Notes: generated by a model not told the origin, from the sequence alone. 46,378 nt of DNA from JBFXAN01 sp050184225 (GCA_050184225.1 JBFXAN010000036.1:1-46378); one strand, 5' to 3'; positions 8,714-16,971 are shown, counted from the first letter of the stretch. Translations and numbers: made by a program.

Positions 8714-9283
8714 ATGGTCGCACAACCTCTACCTTCCCTTCGTCCCGGCGTCGTCGTCTTCGACTTGGAGACGGTGCGCGGCCCGGATGAATGCGGCGGC
8801 TGGAAGCACGCGGATCGCTTCGGCTTGGCGGTGGGCGTGACCTGGTGCGAAGCGGAAGGCTTCCGCGACTGGTTCGAGCCGGACGCCGCCGCACTGGTTG
8901 ACCACCTCGCGGAGTTTCAGCGGGTCGTCGGCTTCAATGTGCTCGGCTTCGACTACAAGGTGCTGGGCGCCTATCACCCGAACGTCTGGACGCTGCTGGA
9001 GCACAAGACACTGGATCTACTCTGGGACTTCCATCGATTGACCGGGCGCCGGATCAAGCTCGACGACCTCTGCGCCGAGACGCTGGGGGCGCGCAAGAGC
9101 GGCAGCGGCGCGGATTCGTTGCGCTGGTGGCGGGACGGCGAGCACGAGCGGGTGACGAGCTACTGCCGCGACGATGTCAGGCTGACGCGCGACCTCTACC
9201 TCCACGGTCTGGAGCGCGGCTTCGTCCGCTATTCGCATCGCGGCCGGCCGAGCGGGCTGTCGGTGCGCTGGCACTCCGCATGA
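8714..9283 (+). CDS. DEDD-type 3'-5' exonuclease-like protein
   Basis: A 189-residue RNase H-fold nuclease domain. Acidic motifs appear in the expected order: FDLET (ExoI, about residues 16-20), NVLGFDYK (ExoII), and YCRDDVRLT (ExoIII with Tyr), which matches the DEDDy pattern of PolB-like and YprB-like exonucleases. It is a stand-alone domain with no helicase attached. I start at ATG 8714 because CGGAGGG lies 4 bases upstream; in-frame starts further 5' lack a site. Its stop overlaps the next ATG (ATGA), so translation is probably coupled. Role in DNA or RNA processing is inferred from the fold only. Confidence 0.8.
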   Translation: MVAQPLPSLRPGVVVFDLETVRGPDECGGWKHADRFGLAVGVTWCEAEGFRDWFEPDAAALVDHLAEFQRVVGFNVLGFDYKVLGAYHPNVWTLLEHKTLDLLWDFHRLTGRRIKLDDLCAETLGARKSGSGADSLRWWRDGEHERVTSYCRDDVRLTRDLYLHGLERGFVRYSHRGRPSGLSVRWHSA

Positions 9284-9798
9284 GTGAGGTCAAAGCGATG
9301 GTACGCGATGAGACAAGCGATGATCGGAAACCGGCCGTGCCGGTGCTAGCCGGAGGGCTGTTGATCGACCCGGCCACGGGCGAAGTACTGGCCGGGTCGA
9401 CGTCGGGGGCAGCGAGCGACTTCGACCAGCTGACGCGGGTGTGCCGGGAGGCGCAGCAGCAGATCAAGGAAGCGGAAGAGGTGCTCAAGGCGGCGCGGGC
9501 GGCGCTACTGAAGCTGCTCACCGACGAAGATCTTCCGTCGATGCGGACACCCTACGGCACCGCATCGGTGATCACGAAGACGACGCGGACAGGGAAACCG
9601 GAGCGAGTCGAAGAGATCGTGCATCGCTACGAACTGGCGCGGGAGCAGATCGAGCAGATCTGGATGTGCGCTGCATCGCTGGACGCGAAGAAGCTCGACG
9701 CACTAGCGGAGGCGGGGGCGCTGCCGGTCGAGGCAGTGCAAGGCATGGTCGACGAGAAACGCACGTCCTATGTCCAGGTGAGCGCGCCACGGGGATAG
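9280..9798 (+). CDS. uncharacterised coiled-coil protein coupled to exonuclease
   Basis: A 172-residue protein. Its ATG at 9280 overlaps the exonuclease stop in an ATGA arrangement. Residues about 45-80 form a charged helix (CREAQQQIKEAEEVLKAARA) likely to be a coiled coil, followed by a Thr/Lys-rich beta-like stretch (TASVITKTTRTGKPERVEE) and a helical C-terminus. No catalytic motif or membrane segment is visible and I do not recognise the family. The overlap suggests a partner or regulator of the exonuclease; this is inference. Confidence 0.75.
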   Translation: MSEVKAMVRDETSDDRKPAVPVLAGGLLIDPATGEVLAGSTSGAASDFDQLTRVCREAQQQIKEAEEVLKAARAALLKLLTDEDLPSMRTPYGTASVITKTTRTGKPERVEEIVHRYELAREQIEQIWMCAASLDAKKLDALAEAGALPVEAVQGMVDEKRTSYVQVSAPRG

Positions 9799-9857
9799 TG
9801 CATGCGCGTCCGCTTCCCACGTCGAACCATGAGGCCGAAGCGAAGGAATGTGCACCG

Positions 9858-10769
9858 ATGATTCCGTTCGTCAAGAGCCATGGGTTGGGCAATGACTATC
9901 TCGTGATCAGGGAGGCGGACCTCGGCGGATCACTCTCAGGTGACGCTGTCCGGCGGATCTGCGATCGGAACCACGGGGTGGGATCGGACGGCATCCTGCT
10001 GATGGTACCGTCGGAGCGTGCCAATTTCGGCGTGCGGATTTTCAATCCGGACGGCAGCGAGGCGGAGAAGTCGGGCAACGGCCTCCGCATCTTCGCGAAG
10101 TTCCTGTGGGATCACGGCCACACCCAGCGGGCGACCTTCACGGTTGATACGCTGGGGGGAGCTGTCGAGTGCCGGTGCCATGTCCAAGACGGGCGAGCGG
10201 ATTCGGTCGTGGTTGAGATGGGTTCGGCCACATTCGAGGCGACGGCGATCCCGATGACAGGACTGAGCGGTGAGGCGGTGGCGGTGCCGCTCGACCTTCC
10301 CGACGGCACACGGCTGACGGTCACCGCTGTCTCGGTCGGCAACCCGCATTGCGTGATCTTTGTCGACCGGCTCGACGTTGACCAGTGCCGGCAGGTCGGT
10401 CCGGTGATCGAGCGGCACCCAGCATTCCCCCAGCGGATCAATGTCCAGTTTGCCCGCGCGGCTGCGCGTGATGCGATCGAGATCTTGATCTGGGAGCGCG
10501 GCGCGGGCTACACGCTGGCATCGGGGTCGTCATCCTGCGCGGCGGCCGCGGCGGCTGTGCGCACGGGCCGCTGCAACCACGGCCGGGTGCAGGTGCAGAT
10601 GCCGGGTGGCGAGTTGATCGTCGAGGTGCGTCCGGACTGGTCGCTGCGGCTGGAGGGACCGGTCGAAGAGGTCTGCGCGGGCACGCTTTCGGCCGAGTTC
10701 GCCGCGGGCCTTGGCTTAGATTCCGGCATTGAGCAACGGAGCGACGCCGGTCCGAACATCACGGTCTGA
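9858..10769 (+). CDS. DapF-superfamily protein lacking both catalytic cysteines
   Basis: A 303-residue protein with the two-lobed diaminopimelate epimerase fold. Family motifs are clear: FVKSHGLGNDYLVI at the N-terminus, NHGVGSDGIL, FNPDGSEAEKSGNGLR, VGNPHCVIF and ERGAGYTLASGSSSCA. The two catalytic cysteines of DapF are absent. The position after GNGLR is Ile78 instead of Cys, and the ACGTG motif reads ASGSS with Ser222 in place of Cys. It therefore cannot use the standard two-Cys proton-transfer mechanism. It may be a variant epimerase, an isomerase of another substrate, or a binding protein. AAGGAA lies about 9 bases before the ATG. It follows the exonuclease pair by 59 bp and faces DUF2851 convergently (24 bp apart). 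Confidence 0.88.
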   Translation: MIPFVKSHGLGNDYLVIREADLGGSLSGDAVRRICDRNHGVGSDGILLMVPSERANFGVRIFNPDGSEAEKSGNGLRIFAKFLWDHGHTQRATFTVDTLGGAVECRCHVQDGRADSVVVEMGSATFEATAIPMTGLSGEAVAVPLDLPDGTRLTVTAVSVGNPHCVIFVDRLDVDQCRQVGPVIERHPAFPQRINVQFARAAARDAIEILIWERGAGYTLASGSSSCAAAAAAVRTGRCNHGRVQVQMPGGELIVEVRPDWSLRLEGPVEEVCAGTLSAEFAAGLGLDSGIEQRSDAGPNITV

Positions 10770-10793
10770 TGTGTCGGTAGCCGAAGGTGCATC

Positions 10794-12056
10794 TCAGGAC
10801 AACGGGCAGACGCCGCAACCACCGCGGCGGCACCAGTCGCGGTGGAGGGCGAGCGCGCCCTGTTGAGCCAGAGCGTTCGCTGCGACCAGCGGACGGCGCG
10901 AACGGCTGTCGGGTGCAGCAGCGTCGGTGAGGGTGGCGGAGAGCGTGGTCAACGCGCCGTAGTTCGCGGCAGCCGGAAGCTGCGCGGCGAGTGTCAGCGC
11001 CCGTGACCCGTCGCCGGTCGCGATCAGGAAGGGGAGGACCGCGTTGACGGCGACCTCGATCGCGCGGTCGCGGCCGATACCCGGCACCTGGATCGCACGG
11101 AGCACGGCGCCGGTTTCGGCGGCCGACCGGAGCGCGCCGGCGAGGCCGGTCCGCCGGTGGCGGACAAGCAGGGCGGCGAGACCGTCGATCCGCTTCGTCG
11201 GGTGGGCGTTCGGACGCAGTCCATCGAGTCGCCAGGGGAGAGCGCCAAGCGCCGGCGCATCTGTGCCGAACCCGGCCGCCGCGCGCAGACGATCCCGCAA
11301 CATCGACGTCGCCTCTCCCTCCGCGTGCGCCGCCACCCGTGCCAGCAGCGGTCCGATGGGGGCACGGTCGGCGAGGACGTGGAATGGCTCGACGTTGCGG
11401 GTGAGGCCGAGCGCGCCACAGAGGGCACGGTAGAGCGCCTGCTCCGGTGACATCGCCACGTCGTCGGCAAGGGCATCTGCCTTGATCCGTAGCCGTCGCG
11501 CCCCGCCTTCGGCCAGCACCGCCCACACCGGTGCGATCCCAAGCCGTCCGATCGCCGTGGCGCACGGTTCGCGCCAGGGTGTCGCGCGCTCCAGCCAGGC
11601 GCTGATCTCGGCGGAGCGGCGCTCGACCCACGGACGCAACGCGAGCAACGGCGCGGTCCCACCACCGGGAAGCGGCGTCGCGATCGCACCGGCCGCATCA
11701 AAGACGACGTGCAGCACGATGTGCTGATAGGCGGGATCGTGCTGATGGCCGTGCCGGCGGAAATCCGACTCGATCACGTGCAGCTCGATGTCGCCCATAC
11801 GCGGCGTCGCGCCACCGATGCTGATGCGCGCGTCGCGGAAGTCCGGTCCGACGCCGGCGCCGGGCCTCCCACGATAGAGGACGCGGACCGGCTCGCCGGA
11901 CATGGTAGTCAGCGCGCCGGGCGGGAAGCGCTGCTCCAACCAGAGGGTGTGCAACTCCGCTTCGCGGAGGCCGGCAGTGGGCAGTGGGCAATCGGCAATG
12001 GGGGAAGCGGGCGGGACCGCTCGCACAAGACTATCCTTGTGGGCTACCGGTCTCAT
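10794..12056 (-). CDS. DUF2851 family protein
   Basis: A member of the DUF2851 family of unknown function. Family similarity starts at EAELHTLWLEQRF and ends with the typical C-terminal Cys-rich tail (HRDWCRRGGCGVCPLS), which may bind a metal. The central part has GVGPDFRDARI and GDIELHV, also characteristic. The true start is uncertain. No ATG/GTG lies right before the family region; the nearest candidates (ATG 12056, or GTG codons a few codons later) fall inside palindrome R3a, so the first 20-30 residues would be encoded by the repeat. A still longer frame reaches 12188. It lies just downstream of the XRE regulator, whose stop (12031) falls inside the same repeat. Confidence 0.8.
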   Translation of the reverse strand: MRPVAHKDSLVRAVPPASPIADCPLPTAGLREAELHTLWLEQRFPPGALTTMSGEPVRVLYRGRPGAGVGPDFRDARISIGGATPRMGDIELHVIESDFRRHGHQHDPAYQHIVLHVVFDAAGAIATPLPGGGTAPLLALRPWVERRSAEISAWLERATPWREPCATAIGRLGIAPVWAVLAEGGARRLRIKADALADDVAMSPEQALYRALCGALGLTRNVEPFHVLADRAPIGPLLARVAAHAEGEATSMLRDRLRAAAGFGTDAPALGALPWRLDGLRPNAHPTKRIDGLAALLVRHRRTGLAGALRSAAETGAVLRAIQVPGIGRDRAIEVAVNAVLPFLIATGDGSRALTLAAQLPAAANYGALTTLSATLTDAAAPDSRSRRPLVAANALAQQGALALHRDWCRRGGCGVCPLS

Positions 12057-12098
12057 CAGCACCGCCCCCATTGCCGATTGCCGATTGCCCACTGCCGG
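11971..12098. repeat. inverted repeat R3a at a gene junction
   Basis: The arms are 11971-12004 and 12066-12098, built from ggcaatcggcaatgg-type units and nearly complementary. The repeat provides the C-terminal codons and stop of the XRE regulator and the only available start codons of DUF2851 on the same strand. A sister copy, R3b, lies between groES and groEL. Confidence 0.88.
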
Positions 12099-12303
12099 TG
12101 TCATACACCGCGCTCGCTCGTTCGGCGACCGCGCGAAGCATGCGCGCCGACGCGCCGCGCGGCTGATAGATGCCGGTCTCCCATTCACTCACGGTCTGCT
12201 GGCGGACGCCCAGCTCATCGGCGAGCTGCTGCTGCGTCAGGCCGAGCTGCTCGCGCAGCGCCCGCACCCCCTCGGCGTCCCACTGAACCGGCGATTCGCT
12301 CAT
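12031..12303 (-). CDS. small XRE-family transcriptional regulator
   Basis: A 90-residue Cro/C1-type DNA-binding protein. The helix-turn-helix is clear at about residues 15-48 (LGLTQQQLADELGVRQQTVS, then EWETGIYQPRG). The last 20 residues (from GSGQSAIGNG) are written by palindrome R3a, so the ancestral protein probably ended near residue 70. A 16-bp perfect palindrome lies 11 bases upstream of the ATG and is a likely autoregulatory operator. It sits between the transporter operon and DUF2851, same strand. Confidence 0.85.
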   Translation of the reverse strand: MSESPVQWDAEGVRALREQLGLTQQQLADELGVRQQTVSEWETGIYQPRGASARMLRAVAERASAVYDTGSGQSAIGNGGGADETGSPQG

Positions 12304-12313
12304 GGCACGAGGT

Positions 12314-12329
12314 TACACGGTACCGTGTA
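12314..12329. promoter_or_regulatory. candidate operator, 16-bp perfect palindrome
   Basis: TACACGGTACCGTGTA is self-complementary and lies 11-26 bases upstream of the XRE regulator ATG. Small XRE repressors commonly bind such dyads in their own promoters; the link is inferred from position. Confidence 0.5.
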
Positions 12330-12350
12330 CGGTGACAACGGACCAGAAGC

Positions 12351-12446
12351 GATGAACCGCAAAGGCGCAGAGGACGCAAAGGGCCGCAAAGAGTTCTCCT
12401 TTCTACTTTGTGTTCCTTTGCGTCCTCTGCGCCTTTGCGGTTCATC
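12351..12446. repeat. inverted repeat R1b, perfect 32-bp arms
   Basis: The arms 12351-12382 and 12415-12446 are exact reverse complements (gatgaaccgcaaaggcgcag onward) with a 32-base centre. It begins 5 bases after the stop of the downstream permease, between that gene and the XRE regulator. Confidence 0.92.
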
Positions 12447-12451
12447 CCCGT

Positions 12452-13381
12452 CTACCGGCTGCCGCGGAGGCGGGGGTCGAGCAGGTCGCGGAGGGCGTCG
12501 CCGAACATGTTGAAGCCGAAGACGGCGAGCGTGATCGCGACGCCGGGCACGACCGCCAGCCAGGGCGCTTCGTACATGAAGACGCGCGAGCTGCCGGAGA
12601 GCATCTGGCCCCAGGTGGGATACGGCGGCGGCACGCCCAGACCGAGAAAGCTGAGCGCCGACTCAGCGAGGATGACGTTGCCCAGCCCCAGCGTGGCGAC
12701 GACGATGATCGGCGCGATGATGTTCGGCAGCACATGGCGGAGGATGATCCGAACGTTGTGCGCGCCGGTGCAGCGCGCCGCCTCGATGTAGGGCATCGTC
12801 ATCGTCGTCAGTACGGCGCTGCGGACGACGCGGGAGTTGGAGAAGGTCCCCGCCAGTGCCAGAGCAAAGATCACGGGGCCGATGCCGGGCTTGAAGATCA
12901 TCATGATCGTCAGCAGCAGGATGAAGAAGGGGATCGAGATCCAGGCGTCTACCACCCGCTGGATGATCAGATCAAACGTGCCCCGCAGATAGCCGGAGAG
13001 GGTGCCGAGCAGGATCGCGAAGAACATGCCGAGGCCGACGGCGCCGAGTGCGACCGTCATCGAAACCCGTGCACCGTAGACGATCCGGCTATAGACATCA
13101 CGGCCGAGGTTGTCCGTGCCGAAGTAATACGTGGGAGTGCCGTCGAGGCCGGGCGTCCCAGGCGGCAACAGCGTGTCGGCGAGATGCACGCGCTCGTAGG
13201 GATAGGTGGCGAGCGGTTCGGCAAAGACCGCGACCAGCACAAACAGCAGCACGATCGCCGCACCGACCGCGCCGAGCGGCTTCTCACGCACCAGCCGAAC
13301 CGTGGCATCGACATACCACGGCTTTCGCCCCCGCCGCACCGCCGCATCCAGGGCCGCGACCTGTTCGCCCGATACTGCCAC
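12452..13381 (-). CDS. peptide/nickel ABC transporter permease, DppC/OppC type
   Basis: A 309-residue inner-membrane permease. The N-terminal OppC_N helix (VGAAIVLLFVLVAVFAEPLA) and a large extracytoplasmic loop with FGTDNLGRDVYSRIVYGAR are typical. The EAA loop that docks the ATPase is present (EAARCTGAHNVRIILRHVLP), and the C-terminus has ESALSFLGLGVPPPYPTWG, as in DppC. It forms the membrane channel with the DppB-type permease 124 bp upstream; the gap holds palindrome R1c. No ATPase genes follow. Confidence 0.95.
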   Translation of the reverse strand: MAVSGEQVAALDAAVRRGRKPWYVDATVRLVREKPLGAVGAAIVLLFVLVAVFAEPLATYPYERVHLADTLLPPGTPGLDGTPTYYFGTDNLGRDVYSRIVYGARVSMTVALGAVGLGMFFAILLGTLSGYLRGTFDLIIQRVVDAWISIPFFILLLTIMMIFKPGIGPVIFALALAGTFSNSRVVRSAVLTTMTMPYIEAARCTGAHNVRIILRHVLPNIIAPIIVVATLGLGNVILAESALSFLGLGVPPPYPTWGQMLSGSSRVFMYEAPWLAVVPGVAITLAVFGFNMFGDALRDLLDPRLRGSR

Positions 13382-13407
13382 TTAGTTGCTCCCTCCGACG
13401 TTCTTCC

Positions 13408-13497
13408 TGAACCACAGAGACGCAGAGACGCAGAGTTCGAATTTTATGCGATGCATCTCAGTCTTCCATCTCTGTGTCTCTGCGTCTCTGTGGTTCA
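13408..13497. repeat. inverted repeat R1c, 28-bp arms
   Basis: The arms 13408-13435 and 13470-13497 are reverse complements with one mismatch (tgaaccacagagacgcagag). It lies between the two permease genes, 8 bases after the stop of the first. Confidence 0.92.
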
Positions 13498-13505
13498 CTT
13501 AGCGG

Positions 13506-14447
13506 TCAGTTGTACCGGATGCGCGGGTCGAGATAGCCGTAGGCGAGATCGACGGCCAATGTGGTCAGCAGGATGAAGGAGGCGAAGATCATGTTCATGA
13601 TCTGGACCATCGGATAGTCGCGCGCCTCGATCGCGTCGAGCAGGAACTTGCCCGTGCCCGGCAGATTGAAGATCGTTTCGATCACGACTGAGCCGCCGAG
13701 GATCGCCGGGATCTGCAGGCCGAGCAGGGTGATCACGGGAATGAAGGCGTTGCGCAGGGCATGGCGGGTGACGACAACCCGCTCGCGCAGGCCTTTGGAC
13801 CAGGCGGTGCGGATGTAGTCCTGGCGGAGGGTTTCCAGCATCATCGCCCGAGTCATGCGCATCAGGCTGGCGGCGCGATCGACGCCGAGGATGATCGCGG
13901 GGATCAGCAGCGCCATGATGCTACCCCACGGGTTCGCACTGAACGGTACCCACTGACGGGGCGCCCAGCCGAACCAGATCGAACCGAAGACGAGCAGGAT
14001 CGTCGCCATCCAGAACGCCGGCATCGCCAGTCCGAGGATCGCCAGGCTGCGTGTGAGGTAGTCGATCGCGCTGTCCTGCCGGATCGCGGAGAGCACGCCG
14101 ATCGGGATGGCCACGACCAGCGAGATCGTCATCGTCATGATGCCAAGTTGGAGAGTGAGCGGGATCCGATAACGCAATTCTTCACTGATCGTGCGCCCCG
14201 TCCAGAGTGAGGTCCCCCAATCGCCGGTGAGCAGTCCCCCCAGCCACTTGACGTACTGCACCGGCAGCGGCTGGTTCAGGCCCAGCTTCTCTCGCAACTC
14301 GTCGACATCGCTGGCATAGCGGCGGTTCTCCACCATGATCTCGGCGATATCGCCGGGGATCAGGCGGATCAGCGAGAAGACGATCATGCTCACAATCAAC
14401 AATGTGGGGATCATCAGTAAGAAGCGACGAATGATGTAGCGCGTCAT
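13506..14447 (-). CDS. peptide/nickel ABC transporter permease, DppB/OppB type
   Basis: A 313-residue inner-membrane permease. It begins with MTRYIIRRFLLMIPTLLIVS, the classic DppB first helix, followed by the LRLIPGD-type loop (here IRLIPGDIAE). The EAA loop reads RTAWSKGLRERVVVTRHALR, and the C-terminus (DLAYGYLDPRIRYN) is typical. Palindrome R2a ends 5 bases upstream of the ATG, so the ribosome-binding region (GGGGGGTTAGGT) is supplied by the repeat. Confidence 0.95.
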   Translation of the reverse strand: MTRYIIRRFLLMIPTLLIVSMIVFSLIRLIPGDIAEIMVENRRYASDVDELREKLGLNQPLPVQYVKWLGGLLTGDWGTSLWTGRTISEELRYRIPLTLQLGIMTMTISLVVAIPIGVLSAIRQDSAIDYLTRSLAILGLAMPAFWMATILLVFGSIWFGWAPRQWVPFSANPWGSIMALLIPAIILGVDRAASLMRMTRAMMLETLRQDYIRTAWSKGLRERVVVTRHALRNAFIPVITLLGLQIPAILGGSVVIETIFNLPGTGKFLLDAIEARDYPMVQIMNMIFASFILLTTLAVDLAYGYLDPRIRYN

Positions 14448-14452
14448 CGATT

Positions 14453-14611
14453 ACCTAACCCCCCGGCCCCCTTCCCTCGCAGGGAAGGGGGTGCCTAACC
14501 CAACCAGGGTTTGCCAGTATCTCGTTTGGGCTGACCAAGCCCATCCCAACTCAACCATCGATCGAGAGGACTCCCCCTTCCCGGCGAGGGAAGGGGGCCG
14601 GGGGGTTAGGT
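14453..14611. repeat. palindromic element R2a (about 159 bp)
   Basis: Starts acctaaccccccggccccct and ends with its complement (ending ggggttaggt). Each end also contains a nested small hairpin (cttccctcgcagggaag). It fills the gap between the solute-binding protein stop (14619) and the DppB start (14447). Related copies are R2b (30194), R2c (40479) and R2d (41284). Confidence 0.93.
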
Positions 14612-14618
14612 TTCCCTC

Positions 14619-16364
14619 CTAGCCTTTGTCGATCCAGACGCTGCGCATGACGGCGCCGATGTTGTAACCGGACTTTGGCCGGTAGTTCTTGATGTATGGC
14701 TGTTGTGCCTGGGTGCTGTAGTCCTCCGGCGGGAAGACGTAGAAGACGTACTTGGCAACCAGCTTCTGGACGTCGGCGACGACCTTCTTCCGCTCCGCTT
14801 CGTCGTACAGGCCCCGCTGCTTGTCGAGGAGCGCGTCGAGGTCGGCGTAGTTCGAGTGCGCCTTGTTCGTGATCGATTTGGAGTGATGCAGACCCCAGAG
14901 CCAGTCATCGATCGCGACGAGCGGCGTCAGCGGGCCGAAGGCGAAGCTGTCGTAGACACCGGCGTGGCCGGTGGCGAGCCAGTCGCCGTACTCCTTCGGA
15001 TTCATCGTGAGGTTGATGCCGATCTGCTTCATCAGGTCGGCGGAGAGCTGGCCGCGGTCGAAGGTCGCCTGACCGTAGCCTCTGGCGTTGGCGAGATCCA
15101 TCACGCCGCTGAAGCCGTTCGAGAAGCCGGCGGCGGCGAGGAGCTTCTTCGACTCCTCCGGCTTGTATTCAAAGAACTCGGCCCCCTCGCCCAGATCGTT
15201 GGTTTCGACGAACCATCCGGCGTAGGAGGCGGGCAGCGGCGGGCCGTTATTGATCACGCCGGTGCCGACGTACTGCGATTGGAGCCAGCCCTGCCGGTCG
15301 AAGCCGTAGGCGATCGCCTGGCGCACGCGGATGTCCTGCGTCTCGTTCTTGTCGTGGCGGAAGTAGAAGACATCGCCGCCAGCGCCCAGGCTCTGCCACC
15401 ACTGCAGTTCGGGATTGCTCTGCTTCATCGCGGCGACCGAGGGCAGGTTGACGCCGCCGACATCGACCTGCTTGGAGCGGATCATCGCCTCCTGGGTCGC
15501 CTGGTCGGCAGAGTAGAAGGTGACGATCGTGTCCAGGTAGGGGAGGGCGTTGCCGGCAGCATCCTTACCCCAATAGGTCGGATTCTTGACGTAGGTGGCC
15601 TTCTGCCCCGGCTCGAAGCTCTCGACCATGAAGGGGCCGGTGCCGATCACCTGATCCGCCCGGCTGATGTCGCCATCGGGGGCGGCTTCGACCGACTCCT
15701 TGGCGACGATCCAGGCGTAATGGTTGGCGAGGTTCACGGGGAAGTCGGCGTAGGGGAACTTGAGGTTGAAGCGGACCGTGCGGGTGTCCGGCACCTCGAC
15801 CCGATCGACGATGTCCTCGAAGATGTTGCGATAGGTGAACTTCTTCTCGATCATCCGGTCGATCGTGTACTTGACATCCTCGGCCTGGAGCTCGCGGCCG
15901 TTGGCCGGCGGCTTGTTGTGGAACTTCACCCCGGACCGCAGGGTGGCGACGAAAGTCGATTCATCCGGTTGTTCGATCTTCTCGGCGAGACCAGGAACAG
16001 CCGAGTAGTCGCCTGGTTCGGCTTCGGGACCGTACTCGAACTCCATCACGCGCTCATGGGTGTAGCTGAGCGCGGTATGGGTCTTGAAGCTAAAGGACTT
16101 GTGTGGGTCCCAGCCGGTGGCGGCGTCGGCGGTGGCCGCCAGGTAGTTGAGTGTGCCGCCGGGCTTGGCCGCGCCACCCTGCTGCTGGGCGGCGGTGTTG
16201 CCGGTTTGCACCGACTCCTGCTGGTTGCTGCTCTCCCGCCGCTCACCGCCGCAGGCGGCGATGAAGAGCGCGCTCATCGTTCCCACGCCCGCGGCACCCT
16301 GGAAGATGCGGCGGCGCGACAGACGCCGGCTGTATCGATCGATCGGATGCCAACTGCCAGACAC
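14619..16364 (-). CDS. family 5 extracellular solute-binding protein (peptide/opine type)
   Basis: A 581-residue lipoprotein that would capture peptides or similar ligands and deliver them to the permeases. The N-terminus has a twin-arginine-like motif (SRRRIFQGAAGVG), then a hydrophobic segment ending in a lipobox (LFIAAC, Cys at about 39), then a Gln/Ser/Gly-rich linker. The SBP_bac_5 signature region is present (LRSGVKFHNKPPANGRELQAEDVKYT). It is the first gene of a three-gene transporter operon lacking ATPases. A sigma-70-type promoter lies about 100 bases upstream. The ligand cannot be predicted. Confidence 0.94.
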   Translation of the reverse strand: MSGSWHPIDRYSRRLSRRRIFQGAAGVGTMSALFIAACGGERRESSNQQESVQTGNTAAQQQGGAAKPGGTLNYLAATADAATGWDPHKSFSFKTHTALSYTHERVMEFEYGPEAEPGDYSAVPGLAEKIEQPDESTFVATLRSGVKFHNKPPANGRELQAEDVKYTIDRMIEKKFTYRNIFEDIVDRVEVPDTRTVRFNLKFPYADFPVNLANHYAWIVAKESVEAAPDGDISRADQVIGTGPFMVESFEPGQKATYVKNPTYWGKDAAGNALPYLDTIVTFYSADQATQEAMIRSKQVDVGGVNLPSVAAMKQSNPELQWWQSLGAGGDVFYFRHDKNETQDIRVRQAIAYGFDRQGWLQSQYVGTGVINNGPPLPASYAGWFVETNDLGEGAEFFEYKPEESKKLLAAAGFSNGFSGVMDLANARGYGQATFDRGQLSADLMKQIGINLTMNPKEYGDWLATGHAGVYDSFAFGPLTPLVAIDDWLWGLHHSKSITNKAHSNYADLDALLDKQRGLYDEAERKKVVADVQKLVAKYVFYVFPPEDYSTQAQQPYIKNYRPKSGYNIGAVMRSVWIDKG

Positions 16365-16461
16365 GATCCCCCTCCTTCTGAAAGACCGCTACCAGCGTCA
16401 CACCAGGCCTCCCCATACACCTCCGCCGCACCAGGCTCGGCTGACGCTTCGTTCTGGCGGT

Positions 16462-16489
16462 ATTCTCCCACGTACTTAACAAGTGTCAA
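16462..16489 (-). promoter_or_regulatory. sigma-70-type promoter of the transporter operon
   Basis: On the minus strand TTGACA (16489-16484) and GAGAAT (16467-16462) are separated by 16 bases. The -35 is perfect and the -10 matches 4 of 6. It lies about 100 bases before the solute-binding protein start. Confidence 0.6.
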
Positions 16490-16612
16490 GGGCGTAGTGC
16501 GCGAAGGAGTATTCTTGTCTCGCGGTTGTTACTCGCGGTGGTCGATCGTTCAGGAAGAGCCGATTGCTCTCTGGACGGCCGGGGAGGGGAGTGACACGCG
16601 GCGCCGTGCCGG

Positions 16613-16825
16613 CTATCCGTCCCACATGGACCGGCGCTGCCACAGCCAGAGGCAGGCGAGGACCGCGATCAGCCCGGCGATCGCGAACGTCGCCACCGTC
16701 CACCACGCGGCGCCACCGACGATGAGCACGACCATCGCGACGAATCCGCCGAGGAGATAGCCAATCAGCAGCGCGGCCGACACGAGGATGGCGATCGCCG
16801 GCCAGTGGACGGTCGTCGGCTGCAT
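16613..16825 (-). CDS. small two-helix membrane protein
   Basis: A 70-residue protein made of two hydrophobic helices (AIAILVSAALLIGYLLGG with FVAMVVLIVGG, and TFAIAGLIAVLACLWLW) with a short basic C-terminus (QRRSMWDG). GGAGGTGGAGC lies directly before the ATG. I do not recognise a family. It stands upstream of the transporter operon on the same strand, separated from it by about 120 bp before that operon's promoter. Confidence 0.72.
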   Translation of the reverse strand: MQPTTVHWPAIAILVSAALLIGYLLGGFVAMVVLIVGGAAWWTVATFAIAGLIAVLACLWLWQRRSMWDG

Positions 16826-16971
16826 GCTCCACCTCCATGGCGCGGTTGAAGCATAGCGCCGCCCACCACCAAGCGCTGATGCAGGTGGTGGGCGGCGGTC
16901 ATCCCTGGGCGTTCAGTGCCGGCTGCAGCGTTTCCTCCTGGCGACCCGGTGGTTCGGTGCCCGGTGGCCGG

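Noticed and set aside
12351..13497. R1 repeats as a CRISPR array
   Set aside because: They are single long inverted repeats separated by genes, not short direct repeats with unique spacers; no cas genes.
14453..14611. R2 elements as insertion sequences
   Set aside because: No transposase frame inside and no visible target duplication; at most non-autonomous elements.
14703..16760. 685-codon plus-strand open frame
   Set aside because: Antisense to the solute-binding protein gene, which has clear family motifs, a signal and a promoter. The plus frame is Arg/Gly/Val-rich shadow sequence.
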